A program made the position numbers and the translations under genes. From positions 506,428 to 570,427 of the forward strand of contig BJOX01000012.1 of the NCBI GenBank assembly GCA_009731375.1: a stretch of 64,000 nucleotides of DNA, written 5' to 3'. The notes below the pieces were generated by a model. It was given only the letters and a program-made list of their open reading frames with translations. It was not told the origin of the DNA and searched no databases. Position 1 is the stretch's first letter; each line of letters opens with the position of its first letter. Origin of the DNA: Paulinella micropora (lineage: Eukaryota > Cercozoa > Imbricatea > Euglyphida). This document shows positions 8,978 to 19,800 of the stretch, in pieces.

Positions 8978-10680
8978 GTCGCAGTAGGTCGTGAAGCAGG
9001 CGCGAGTGGACAGGGCCAGTTTGGAACTGACGTAGGCTACAGGGCGGGATACTCTGGCCAGGCAGATCTCGCCGTCGCGATCGGTGCCTACTCCTCAGAG
9101 AGCACACAAGGCGTTTCGTCGGTCTCGGTCGGTCCCTATGCTAGTACGCTCGGCGTACGGTCGGTTGGAATCGGCAGTACTGCTATCACGGATGCTGCCG
9201 CCCAGGAATCGATCGCAATAGGAAGCAGAGCAAAGGCAGCGATATCCCACTCGATCGTGCTGAACGCCACTGGTGATTTATTATCATCCGCTAACACTGA
9301 TGCTACTTTAAGTTACATCAAGCCGCTGAGGTCGGGCGCCGATTCTACCACCGCCGAGAAGGCAACACAATGGAACAGCACGACCGGCGAGCTCACTGCC
9401 TCTAAATTTACACTCCCGCTTTCGCTGCCTGCCAGCACCTCGCTGACGTCACTGACCTCTGCGGGGCAGCTAAGTGCATCTGTGCTCAAGGTGCCAGTCT
9501 CTTTGCCTGGTAGCACTTTGCTATTGACACTTGATTCCAGCGGCCAGCTAGCGACAGGGGCTGCTAGCTCGCTGTCACTTAGTGGGGCAGGTGGTACCAG
9601 CACACTTGCAGCTCCAGCCTCTGGCTCTTCTGCACTCAAGCTGCCTACCGCCCTGCCTGGTAGTGCTTCGCTAGTGACACTCGACTCCGGTGGCCAGCTC
9701 GCGACAGGGGCTGCCAGCTCACTGTCACTCAGCGGGGCCGGAGGCACCAGCACCCTTTCCGCTCCAGCGTCTGGCACTTCTGCACTCAAGCTGCCGACCG
9801 CACTGCCAAGCAGCACCAGCTTGGTGTCGCTGGGCTCCGACGGCGCGCTGCTGCACGGGGACCACCTCCCATGGCCTGAGCCTTGTAGCCACTTCGTACG
9901 TGAAGAAGCCAGACAGCATGACGAGCAACAACTGGAACGGCCTGGTCGCGAGTGCGTCCACTTCCGGGAACGGCAATGCGTACGACGGCTTCAATACGGG
10001 CTCGAACTTTTCTTGGCAGAGCAACACCAGTACCTACAATGCCACGAGCGGCGCCTACAGCTCCGGTTCCAGTAAGACGTTTTCGGGTGTAGTGTACCCC
10101 GGAGAGTGGCTCCAGCTAGATTTTGGCACTGGGGTCGTCCTGCAACAGTACTACCTGCAGGCCCAGTCCAGCGGTCTAGATAAATCACCAAAGACATGGC
10201 AGGTGGGCACGTCGTTAGACGGCACTACCTGGACGCTGTGGCACACTGGCTCCTATACCTTTGTCAATGGCAGTTCCATCACTCTCGCGCCGACCGACAA
10301 CGCCAGGGCCGCCCGGTACGTGGCCATCGTGGTGGCTTCTATCAAGGCAGGAGGAAGTTCTAGCTGGTGCGGAATCAACCACTTTGGCTTTGACTACACA
10401 TCGTGCCCCGCGATCAAGAACATAGCGGCGCCGCTCGTCAGCACTGACGCGCCAACAAGGCCTACGTAGACTTGCTAAATGTGTCTGCGCTGAAGCTGCC
10501 AGTGTCTCTGCCCTCTGCCGGACAGACGGCCCTGGTCACACTGGACAGCAGCGGCAACTCGGGCACGGGCGCCGCGACCTCGTTAACGCCGTACTCGTTC
10601 CCTGTCTGGAGCAACGCCTCGTCTAACAGCGCCACGTGGTCATTGACAGCCTCGAGTTATGAAACCGGTTGGGGTGATAT
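8978..10680 (+). CDS. Adhesin-like protein: YadA-type head, Ser-rich repeats, F5/8C-like domain
   Basis: Order: a head with repeated AIGS/SVG motifs (LAVAIGAYSS, VRSVGIGSTAI, QESIAIGSRAKA), as in trimeric autotransporter YadA heads; three near-identical repeats (ALKLPTALPGSASLVTL, GQLATGAASSLSLSGAGG); then after a one-base shift near 9,855 a discoidin/F5-8C-like domain (NNWNGLVAS..GEWLQLDFGTGVVLQ..KTWQVGTSLDGTTW..YVAIVVASIKAG); then after a second shift near 10,452 STDAANKAYVDLLNVSALKL. ANKAYVD is a connector typical of phage or giant-virus fibre-like proteins. Expected to be an extracellular, probably trimeric, binding protein. Shifts of one base in otherwise coherent protein point to sequence error or recent decay. 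Its TC/TA-rich flanks and intron-like neighbours argue against bacterial contamination. It probably ends in a donor just before the CA/TATG array. Confidence 0.65.
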
Positions 10681-10683
10681 TTG

Positions 10684-10736
10684 GGACACACAGACACACA
10701 CACATACACACACATACATACACACACATACATACA

Positions 10737-10772
<36 letters not shown>

Positions 10773-10843
10773 TAAATATATATATATTATATATTATATA
10801 TATATATGTATATGTCTGTTGAAATATATATATATATATATAT

Positions 10844-10915
<72 letters not shown>

Positions 10916-10944
10916 CATACATACATGCATACATGCATACATAA

Positions 10945-10975
<31 letters not shown>

Positions 10976-11880
10976 CATATATACATAAATACATACATAC
11001 ATACATACATACATACATACACAATACATACATACATACATACATACACACATTCATACGCAGATACATAGATACATACATACACACATACATACACACA
11101 TACATACATACATACATACATACATGCAAACATACATGTTGTATGCATGTATGTATGTATGTATGTATATGCATTTCTGTATGTACGTATGTATGTATGT
11201 ATGTATGTATGTATGTATGTATGTATGTGTGTATATGTATGTGTATGTATGTATGTATGTATGTATGTATGTATGTATGTATGTATGTATGTGTGTATGT
11301 ATGTATGTATGTATGTATGCCTGTGAAATTATGCATGCATTTATGGTATTCATATATGTATGTATGTATGTATATATGTATGTATGTATGTGTGTGTATG
11401 TATGTACCTACGTACGTATATATGTACGTACATACGTACGTACGTAAATACGTGCGTACGTACATTCGTATTGACGTACATACGTACGTCATGCATGTAT
11501 GTATGTATGTATGTATGTATATATGTATGTATGTATGAATGCATGTACTCACGTACGTACGTATGTACGTCTGTTTGTATGTATGTATGTATTCATGTAT
11601 GTATGTATGTATGTATTCATGTATGTATGTATGTATGTATGCATATATGTATGTATGTATGTATGTATGCATGTATGTATGTATGTATGTATGTATGTAT
11701 GTACGTATGTATGTATGTATGTATGTATGCGTTAATGCAGGTATACATGATATTATGTATGTATGTATGTATGTATGTGTGTGTGCATGTATATATGCAT
11801 GTATGTATGTACGCATGTATGTATCTATGCATGCATGCATGCATGGATTGATGGATGGATGGATGGATGGATGTACGATG
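10684..11880. repeat. (CATA)n switching to (TATG)n microsatellite array
   Basis: From about 10,684 the plus strand is CATA/TA-rich; at about 11,140 it switches to TATG. Fixed islands interrupt it (for example 'gcctgtgaaattatgcatgcatttatggt' split around 11,322-11,350, and a TACG-rich block at 11,405-11,492). The same islands recur at 39.6-39.8 kb and inverted at 41.3-41.4 kb. Confidence 0.9.
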
Positions 11881-12132
11881 TATTTCTTAATGTGTTTATG
11901 TGTTTGTATCTGTGCGCTTTTGCACTCGTTTTGTAGGGATTGAGCTGCACAAGTACAGGGCCTGTTGCATATCATAGTCTTCACCGAACGTGAGTTGCTT
12001 CTCCAATGTATATATTGCATATACATCCACCACAGACAAGCACCAACAGGCATATGTGCATATGCATATGACAGAGTGAAAATATCTACTTAGTCAATCT
12101 TCCTGTTTATGGGAAATAAGTACCAAGGATAG
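11881..12132. repeat. Dispersed non-microsatellite repeat module, copy 1
   Basis: Contains 'tttgtagggattgagctgca' and 'tcttcaccgaacgtgagttg'. A nearly identical copy lies at about 40,340-40,590, and an inverted partial copy at 40,652-40,760. It forms the distal end of the TATG arrays. Confidence 0.85.
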
Positions 12133-12356
12133 GGCAGTGCTTTTTTCTGTCTCATAATACTGCACTCCTTCTATATCCTCAGTAAACCGCACCCTGCCCC
12201 GGCTCCTCGCGATTGCTGAGGCAACTGGAGTTGGCCTAGGTTTTCTTATATATAAGCAATTTCATGCATCTAAGCAATCGCGAGGAGCCGTGGCAGGGTG
12301 AGGTTTTGTGGTGGTATAGAAGGAGTGCAGTATTGTGAGACAAAAAAAGCACTGCC
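12133..12356. mobile_element. Foldback/MITE-like element with ~85-bp inverted repeats
   Basis: Begins GGCAGTGCTTTTTTCTGTCT and ends with the near-perfect reverse complement (..AAAAAAAGCACTGCC). The arms pair over about 85 bp, through AGGAGTGCAGTA and GCAATCGCGAGGAGCC, around a ~50-bp loop. No target duplication is clear. A half-copy lies at 40,591-40,650. Confidence 0.75.
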
Positions 12357-12990
12357 TTCTATCTGAGCTCAATGCCTCCTAATAAGAAGGAGGTCAAAGT
12401 ATGCATTTATACCGCTGTCATATACGTTCAAGCAAACTCCAAGTGCCTTGGCCTTGGCAACGGGGCAGGGTGAAACGAGAGGTGCTTGCGTAATGATACA
12501 AGGGTAGTGCTGCGGGGCCGTGCACAGCACTGCCTTGGCCTCTCCGGGCTTATTCCCGCTAGGGCAGGAAGGTGGTGCAAGCAGGCATCTTTGCCTAGCT
12601 ACACAAAAATTCTATCTTCCTTTCCTTTTACCTATCGTTAAGGGGTAGGGTAGCATGGAAGCTGGGTCTGCTATAGCAGCAGCACTGTGCGGTCTGACTA
12701 AACGTAGCATCGCCATAGCCAAACTGGCTCCCGTTCCCAATATAAAAATAAGGTAAACCTTACAACTTTTTAATTTTTTTTACAAAGTTCACAGAATCAC
12801 CAGGTCACAAGGAGACAAGGTAGCAGGTAGATCACGTGTGCCGCGACAGCGTGATAGGACTATGAACAGGGAGCAACAGGGCCCTGGCCTAAGGACCCGA
12901 TTGCAAGCAGGCTGGGTTCCGTTAAGATAGCACTTCTTCACTTTGCCTGCTGGTGCGCAAATTTTTCCTAACATAGTGCACACCAGGCAC
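12357..12990. other. Intergenic, no gene seen
   Basis: AT-moderate sequence with a small hairpin near 12,506-12,536 (GTAGTGCTG...CAGCACTGC). No coding or RNA gene recognised. Confidence 0.5.
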
Positions 12991-13243
12991 GCTGTATGTA
13001 TGTATGTATGTATGTATGTATGTATGTATGTCTGACGATATATATCTATCAGAGTGCGGACTCTGATATATTCGTTTTCATACATACATACATACATACA
13101 TATACATACATACATACATATACATACATATGCATACATATACATACATTCATACATTCATACATGCATGCATGCATGCATACATATATACGTATTATAT
13201 GCAGGCAAAGTTGCTTCTTCATTCACCATCCTACATACATACA

Positions 13244-13274
<31 letters not shown>

Positions 13275-13556
13275 GTATTACATGCACACACAGTTGCTTT
13301 TTCTTTCACCTACATACATACATACAATAATACATACATACAATACATACATACATACATACATACAATACAATACAATACAATACATACATACATACAT
13401 ACATAGAATACATACAGGCAGTTCCGATGGGGGTGCAAGGCGGTCGTGGCATACATACATACATACATACATATATATATATACACATACATACATACAT
13501 ACATACATACATACATACAATACATACATACATACATACAATAAATACAGGCAGTT
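12991..13556. repeat. TATG/CATA arrays with a repeated 'aggcagttccgatggg' island
   Basis: Tetranucleotide arrays interrupted by 'AGGCAGTTCCGATGGG' near 13,417 and 13,548 and by 'AGTTGCTT' islands near 13,208 and 13,291. No coding. Confidence 0.85.
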
Positions 13557-13631
13557 CCGATGGGCGTATCTATCTACCTGCCTGGCTAGCTTCAAAGCCA
13601 GGTGAGAACCGAGCGTGTGGCTTGAAGCTTG

Positions 13632-13632
13632 C

Positions 13633-13680
<48 letters not shown>

Positions 13681-13709
13681 GATAGATAGATAAGATAGAT
13701 AGATAGATA
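13632..13709. repeat. (GATA)n microsatellite
   Basis: About 18 GATA units with two short interruptions. Confidence 0.95.
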
Positions 13710-13951
13710 AGTTCATACATTCGCACCAACTCCGCGGGGAGTTGTCCACAGTGACACATAAATACATACATGCATACACACGTACATATATACACACATG
13801 CATACATACATACATACAAAACACGTAACAGGCATGAATGTGAGGTTCACTGAGCTGTTTTGAACGTATACGTAGCGTTTTAATTTCACTCGTACACACA
13901 TACATACACACATACGTACACACATGATCACAAGAGGCACCGATTCGGACT

Positions 13952-14385
13952 GGGGGGGGGGGGGGCTGGGGGGGAAAGTCCACAGTCCTGTACGTGTTTT
14001 GAATGCGAGCATTATTGTAGTCGCATACATAAATATTACTTATGTTTGCACATGTACATGATAGGCACAAGTGCGGTGGTCCCGAGCCCTGTTTCGAGCG
14101 ATGCCACTTGGTGTTCACGCGCGCCGCTCGCGAAAATTGCTGCAACGGCAAACCCGACACAATCTTCAACATTAGGTGACCTTATCGTACCTTATCTTGT
14201 ACTTAACTACCAAAAACTGCTGCGATCATGAACACGATACCATCTTTAACATCAGGTGATCTTATGTTATCTGACCTTATCTATTGAAAACTGCTGCAAT
14301 CACAAACCCGACAGCATCCTCAATGTTAGGTCTATTTACCTTAATCTTATCTTATCTGACTTTATCTTCTCAGCTTGTCTTCGAC

Positions 14386-14420
<35 letters not shown>

Positions 14421-14537
14421 GTATCTAACCGGCTATTTATCAATCTATCCACTTCATTGAAATTTTCATTTAAAACCATCTGCCTAACCTGTCCACCTAT
14501 CAATATCTGCCTTGTATTCAATCCCTGCAACTGACAC
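13952..14537. repeat. 0.6-kb direct repeat, copy 1
   Basis: Starts at a poly-G run and ends at 'ctgcaactgacac'. Includes repeated TTATCTTATCT blocks and a (TATC)n run. Copy 2 (15,050-15,655) is nearly identical but has more TATC units. Confidence 0.85.
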
Positions 14538-15039
14538 GGTGGACTTGTCTGGCTTGAACATTGGCCAGCTGCAGCTCGAGGCCGAGGAAGCAAAGAAAAG
14601 GCAGAATTATTTGGAATTCTTTACTCCCGGCAAGGAACCGTTCTTTTGGATCTCATACGACTGGAACGAGCAGCCGCACCGTCCCAGCCCGGGCCGTGAA
14701 GACCTGTTCGTGAACGAGGAAACTGATTCCTTCGTCATTGCCTTCCCGGACAAGAAGGCGCCTCTAAAGAAACCGCCCGTCCAGGAGCTGATCCGGATCA
14801 AAGTCTTTCGCGACGAGTTCAAAGGCATTGCTGGCAGGGAACGAGACCACCGGGAGCGCCTCAACATGGTAAACGCATGCATTGCTCAGGCAGGCCAGCG
14901 CAAGCAGGACGGTAAGAAGCCTGACATCTACTGGCCGCTCTGGTCCGCTGCTGATGGCCTCGGCCCCTTCCCACAAGGAGACCTGCACCTGCTTACTGCG
15001 TGGTCCGGTGGGCGCTACTACTGTGTGCAGGACGCGTTT
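14512..15039 (+). CDS. Orphan exon of an unrecognised protein
   Basis: Open frame with good coding character: VDLSGLNIGQLQLEAEEAKK, NYLEFFTPGKEPFFWISYD, EETDSFVIAFPDKKAP, ELIRIKVFRDEFKGIAG, YWPLWSAADGLGPFPQGD, GGRYYCVQDAF. It is cut by a 10-base gap. An acceptor at ..CCAGCTGCAG/CTCGAG (AG 14,573-14,574) is likely. It is rich in charged and aromatic residues, with no family recognised. The exon is bracketed by the two 0.6-kb direct repeats, so its neighbouring exons are unknown. Confidence 0.6.
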
Positions 15040-15049
15040 NNNNNNNNNN

Positions 15050-15483
15050 GGGGGGGGGGGGGGCTGTGGGGGAAAGTCCACAGTCCTGTACGTGTTTTGA
15101 ATGCGAGCATTATTGTAGTCGCATACATAAATATTACTTATGTTTGCACATGTACATGATAGGCACCAGTGCGGTGGTCCCGAGCCCTGTTTCGAGCGAT
15201 GCCACTTGGTGTTCACGCGCGCCGCTCGCGAAAATTGCTGCAACGGCAAACCCGACACAATCTTCAACATTAGGTGACCTTATCGTACCTTATCTTGTAC
15301 TTAACTACCAAAAACTGCTGCGATCATGAACACGATACCATCTTTAACATCAGGTGATCTTATGTTATCTGACCTTATCTATTGAAAACTGCTGCAATCA
15401 CAAACCCGACAGCATCCTCAATGTTAGGTCTATTTACCTTAATCTTATCTTATCTGACTTTATCTTCTCAGCTTGTCTTCGAC

Positions 15484-15538
<55 letters not shown>

Positions 15539-15655
15539 GTATCTAACCGGCTATTTATCAATCTATCCACTTCATTGAAATTTTCATTTAAAACCATCTG
15601 CCTAACCTGTCCACCTATCAATATCTGCATTGTATTCCATCCCTGCAACTGACAC
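15050..15655. repeat. 0.6-kb direct repeat, copy 2
   Basis: Near-identical to 13,952-14,537, and also preceded by poly-G plus a 10-base gap (15,040-15,049). The repeat diverges at 'tgcaactgacac', followed by 'tgtgtatatttacag'. Confidence 0.85.
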
Positions 15656-15689
15656 TGTGTATATTTACAGTTGGCGCAGGCGTTCGGTA

Positions 15690-15950
<261 letters not shown>

Positions 15951-16267
15951 TATCAGTATGCGTTTATATTTACATGTAAATTTTACATTAACATTAAAAT
16001 CTACTTTAATCCTTTTTTACATTTTCTTACTGAGAACAGATGACAAAGAAACGGAGCTTTAATGGAAGCTTAGACGATCCGATCTCGTCGGAATCAAGTG
16101 GGGAAAGAAAAAAGGGTCTAGGCTTCAAATGCTCTTTCAAGCTCGCTCATCTTACAACAAGGAAAACGGAATACTGCGGCCGGATCCGTCCAAGAACTTG
16201 AACGGCCCGGTCACACTGACAAAGAGCGAGTATGAAACTAACTCAGACTAACCCCGGACTCAAACTT

Positions 16268-16291
16268 GAAAAAAAAAAAAAAAAAAAAAAA
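16268..16291. repeat. Poly-A tract
   Basis: Run of about 23 A in otherwise unremarkable intergenic DNA. Confidence 0.9.
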
Positions 16292-16509
16292 GGAGGAGGG
16301 GGAATGAGGACGAAGGACGGGCGGAGGAGGGGAAAGGCGGGAGGCTAGACCGGGGGGCCGGTCCTCAAACACAGCAAACTACAGACAGGCACAAACTTAA
16401 CGCAGAACGAACAAACGGAGACTGCGACCACGACGTGCCAGGACCGGGCTTCAAACTAAGAACACAACACTGAAACAAAACGGGTGTGGGTGGGTGGGTA
16501 TTTTTCGAA

Positions 16510-16705
16510 TTGGGAAAGAGCTTTGCTCTTTCCCAACTTCGGAAAACTGAGCAGACAAACAGAAAAAACATAGCCGGAACAAACCAACCGCGCCAGCTTC
16601 GCTGGCGCGCCGGCCTTACTAACAAAAGAGAAACGGCCAAATAAAAAGTAACGGTCTCAAATAAATTTTAACGTCGATTAACTCCGGCCTCCGGCCGGAG
16701 CAAAC
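16510..16705. repeat. Three short perfect hairpins
   Basis: TTGGGAAAGAGC-TTT-GCTCTTTCCCAA near 16,512; GCGCCAGC-TTC-GCTGGCGC near 16,591; CTCCGGCC-TC-CGGCCGGAG near 16,682. The spacing resembles small dispersed palindromes rather than one RNA fold. Confidence 0.6.
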
Positions 16706-16707
16706 CA

Positions 16708-16756
16708 TAATTTACATTTACATTTACATTTACATTTACATTTACATTTACATTCA
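16708..16756. repeat. (ACATTT)n hexanucleotide repeat
   Basis: About eight units of ACATTT. Confidence 0.93.
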
Positions 16757-17437
16757 AAGCATAACATTCACATATATTAATACATACACACATCAGCGTA
16801 TATTTCTTTTCTCGCAGATGTCCCTGAAGCAACTCAGTCTCTTGAAGGTGTGCTGACCGCAAGCGGCATGCGCGATGGGCATCGTTCTCCATCAGTCAAA
16901 TTGATATTGCAATTGTGAAGCCTTCATTTGATCCTTCCTTAATAATTACTCAGCTGGCAAAGCAGGAGCTTTTGGAACTCCTTCCTTAATAATCACTGGT
17001 AAACTTCAAGCCACAAAATCAGTAGAACTGTGAGTGTGACACTGCATCCCATACGTCCCTCAATCCGTGTGCTGAACGATGAGTGTCTTCCCTCTGGCGT
17101 ACCGCCGTCCTCGCGTCCCTGCCCGGCAAATAAAATAAATTCCATGAGTTACATATTCCAAGTGTACCGTGGCTGTGCCTGCCTCATAGGCCCGTTGCCC
17201 TCGGCGGTACCTGTGGGTGTATTCGTATTACCCCCTCCCATTCCCTTCTTTCGATCCTCTTTCATCTCTCTACTCGTCTCTCATCTTCTCATTCCATCCA
17301 TTCCATGCCCGTACCCTGTACGCTTACCTTTATTAAGCCACCGCAGGATGAGGGTGAATATATAAGTGAACGTGAGGGTGATCAATCCTGTCACGTTGAT
17401 GACCTCGCTCCTTGGCGGGTTATTATATTATCCTCTA
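16757..17437. other. Intergenic, no gene seen
   Basis: AT-rich to mixed sequence with a few short ORFs and no convincing coding signal. A single TCGCGTCCCTGCCCGG block at about 17,113 belongs to the motif family at 17.4 kb. Confidence 0.45.
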
Positions 17438-17545
17438 AGGCTCGCAAGCCCGTCATCGCGTCCCTGCGCGGAAAAAGAATTATACCGTCGCGCCCCGCGC
17501 GAAATAAGATTATTCGTCATCGCGCCCTGCGCGGAAATTCCAACA
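17438..17545. repeat. Tandem GC-rich motif CGCGTCCCTGCGCGGAAA
   Basis: Four spaced copies of ATCGCGTCCCTGCGCGGAAA-like blocks, with single copies near 17,113 and 17,783. Function unknown. Confidence 0.6.
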
Positions 17546-17570
17546 GACCCACAAGATAGGTAGAAGTAAT

Positions 17571-17729
17571 TGTCGTGTAATTTCACGTGTTTGTTCCCAA
17601 CCAGCACATGAAAGAACACAATTAGTGTCATGGCCCTTGTATGTGTATGTGTCGTGCATTTTTCATGTGTTGTTCAAGACCACCACATGAAAGTGCACGA
17701 CGAGTATCGTGGTCACTGTATGTAGCCCA
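17571..17729. repeat. Two ~78-bp tandem units with internal palindrome
   Basis: Each unit carries GTCGTGxATTTTxCAxGTGT followed by a reverse-complement-like CACATGAAAG..CACxAC and 'TGTATGT'. The second unit folds into a strong CGTGCA..TGCACG hairpin. It lies just downstream of the 3' end of the retroelement coding region and could belong to its 3' UTR or LTR. Confidence 0.5.
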
Positions 17730-17904
17730 TAATTTCCCAAGGCTGACTTATCCAAGTCCGATTCGGACAATGATGTCCCTACCCTCGCGTCCCTGCGCGT
17801 GACCCGTATACCATACACTTATAGATCAACCGGTTCGTGGGTATCATTCAGCCATTTCCCCCGGGCGCACCACCCCGGAATCGGTCATCATCTTCTCTCG
17901 TTCT

Positions 17905-17907
<3 letters not shown>

Positions 17908-17958
<51 letters not shown>

Positions 17959-17960
17959 AC
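17908..17960. repeat. (TC)n microsatellite
   Basis: Almost pure CT repeat overlapping the 3' end of the retroelement terminal ORF. Confidence 0.92.
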
Positions 17961-18457
17961 TTTCTTCGTTCTCCTCTTCCTCCTCCTCTTGCTCTCCTTT
18001 CCGGCCCCGAGGGACGTTTCCTTCCCCTCGATCCCACCTTCACCGGTGGTGCCCCGATGATCTCAAAGGGCAGGCCTTTGTCCTCCACCTCATCCCAGAT
18101 AATAGTGGGAATTTGCCGATCCTCCGTGAGATCGAAAGGTATATCCAGGACCTCTCTAGGTCTCGACTGTACCGTATAAGGTGTGTGGTCCTTGTCGTCC
18201 AACTGGATACTCACGTCCCATGTTTCCCGCTTTTGCCCCCAGTTCTCCAGAAAAACTGGACTGAACCGGCGGCCCTTTTCCAAATTTGTCTCATCACCAC
18301 TCCTCCAAAACTGCATAACCGGAGCAATGCCCGCCGCCGCCTTTGACCTTGTACGCCCTCCAACCTTCAGTATGCGCATAACGTAAAAGTCGTCCATCGT
18401 GTCATCCGCGACCTCCCTGGCCGCCGGCCTCATCAGATAAAACTTGCCACCCGCCAT
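17957..18457 (-). CDS. Retroelement pol C-terminal tail domain
   Basis: Begins MAGGKFYLMRPAAREVADDT, then DDFYVMRILKVGG, VMQFWRSGDETNLEKGRRF, WDVSIQLDD and VLDIPFDLTEDRQIPTIIW, and ends in an Arg/Gly-rich tail. It lies directly after the integrase region on the same strand. The fold is unknown; it may be a chromatin-targeting tail like the chromodomains or BAH-like modules of some gypsy integrases, which is inference only. Confidence 0.5.
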
Positions 18458-18678
18458 AGAATGTTATCGATCTTGGCCGGGTCGTCTAACCATTTCTCCG
18501 CCTGTGGCCGCCGCCCGCTCCCGACTTGGCCTTCTGGTGGTGGCCGCGGAAGGGCCGGCTGCACCCCTTGCTTCTCCTCCTTTCTTTTCTCCCCCTTCTT
18601 CGCTTCCTGCAGTGGCTCCCCTATCGCGCCACCCGACTCCCCCTGCCTCTCCTTGATTTCCTCCTTGTTGTCCGCGTC
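18433..18678 (-). CDS. Retroelement linker ORF, truncated by gap
   Basis: Charged, low-complexity stretch (KEEIKERQGESGG, KGEKRKEEKQG) ending EKWLDDPAKIDNILWRVAS. It overlaps the start of the tail ORF in another frame and is cut by the gap at 18,679. Confidence 0.35.
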   Translation of the reverse strand, partial: DADNKEEIKERQGESGGAIGEPLQEAKKGEKRKEEKQGVQPALPRPPPEGQVGSGRRPQAEKWLDDPAKIDNILWRVASFI

Positions 18679-18910
18679 NNNNNNNNNNNNNNNNNNNNNN
18701 NNNNNNNNNNNNNNNNNNNNNNNNNNNNNNNNNNNNNNNNNNNNNNNNNNNNNNNNNNNNNNNNNNNNNNNNNNNNNNNNNNNNNNNNNNNNNNNNNNNN
18801 NNNNNNNNNNNNNNNNNNNNNNNNNNNNNNNNNNNNNNNNNNNNNNNNNNNNNNNNNNNNNNNNNNNNNNNNNNNNNNNNNNNNNNNNNNNNNNNNNNNN
18901 NNNNNNNNNN
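18679..18910. other. Assembly gap (232 N)
   Basis: Unknown bases followed by a 20-base poly-C at 18,911-18,930. Confidence 1.
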
Positions 18911-18997
18911 CCCCCCCCCCCCCCCCCCCCGCCGTTATCTTCTTGATGCCCTTTCATGAGAGCCCGTTTCCAGTTGCGCGATTACATCCCGCAACCT

Positions 18998-19800
18998 CTA
19001 GATCTGTTTCTCCTCCTCCTCTCTCTCATACGAGAGCTGTTCCGTTAACCTCGCAATCTCCTCCGCCCGCTGCGAACGAGTAAGCAAAGGTGTCGGATTG
19101 CCCCAGTCATTCGCCGTACGCGCCAACGCCTGCGCGTCCGTCTCATAATCCAACAAGAACGGTGAGAATTTGACCAACCACCGCACATGCACAATCTGTT
19201 CCTTGCTCGTTCGTTCAGATGGCGGATTTTGTAGTTATATGCTGCCGTCTGCTGTACCACCTGATATGGCCCCTGCCATTTCTCATATAGCTTCACCGAC
19301 ACCCCCACCGGGATGCTCGGGACTTATAACAGGATCGTGTCCCCCACTTGAACTCGACGTGTCGGAACTTCTGTTGCCCCCTGTCATCCTTGCGTCGCAT
19401 GGCAGCCTCCCGCTGCTTCCGTACGATGTGTTCCGCCTCCGCAATCGCCCTCAGGCGAGATGCCATCAACTCCGTCGGGTCATATAATGCCGTGTCCTTG
19501 AAGAAATCCGTGGGTGTGTTCAACACCCTTCCGTGCACCAGTTGATTCGGGCAAAGCCGAACGTTTCCCCCCAAAGATGACGAACCCAAGTTGTTAACCG
19601 CAAACGTAAAACTCCGGCCACACCTTCTGGTTGTTCTGGCAATATATTTTCAAAGATGCCTTCATGGTTTTGTGCATCCGTTCGATCTTTCCGTTTGACA
19701 TAGGGTTGTACGCCGTAACGTAATTCCACTGAAACCCGAAGTACGCACTGAGCTCGTTAGAGAGTCAGTTAATGAATGAACTCCCCCTATCCCATATGAT
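18998..19800 (-). CDS. Retroelement integrase, C-terminal half (disrupted)
   Basis: Read on the minus strand: RRIIWDRGSSFIN, a TGA, LSNELSAYFGFQWNYVTAYN, PMSNGKIERMHKTM (the catalytic Glu of the DDE triad is in GKIER), KVWPEFYVCG, then a frameshift to NQLVHGRVLNTPTDFF.. and LRAIAEAEHIVRKQREAAM, and another shift to SVKLYEKWQGPYQVVQQ..NYKIRHLNE with EQIVHVRWLVKFSPF. The last block is the usual Ty3/gypsy integrase C-terminal beta-barrel. One stop and at least two shifts mean no single ORF encodes it. Confidence 0.7.

Noticed and set aside
8978-10680. Bacterial or phage contamination, because of YadA-like and NKAYVD motifs
   Set aside because: Surrounding DNA is eukaryotic in its microsatellites and splice-like signals, and the F5/8C-like domain and Ser-rich repeats fit a host gene. 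Viral origin by transfer is left open.
10794-12053. Very long ORFs of MYVCMYVC / HTYIHTYI type in this and the 37.9-43.3 kb arrays
   Set aside because: Pure translations of TATG/CATA microsatellites, open in several frames on both strands.
12410-12560. tRNA-like or structured RNA gene near the GGGGCAGGGTG blocks
   Set aside because: No acceptor stem plus T-arm pattern could be traced; only a small hairpin is present.
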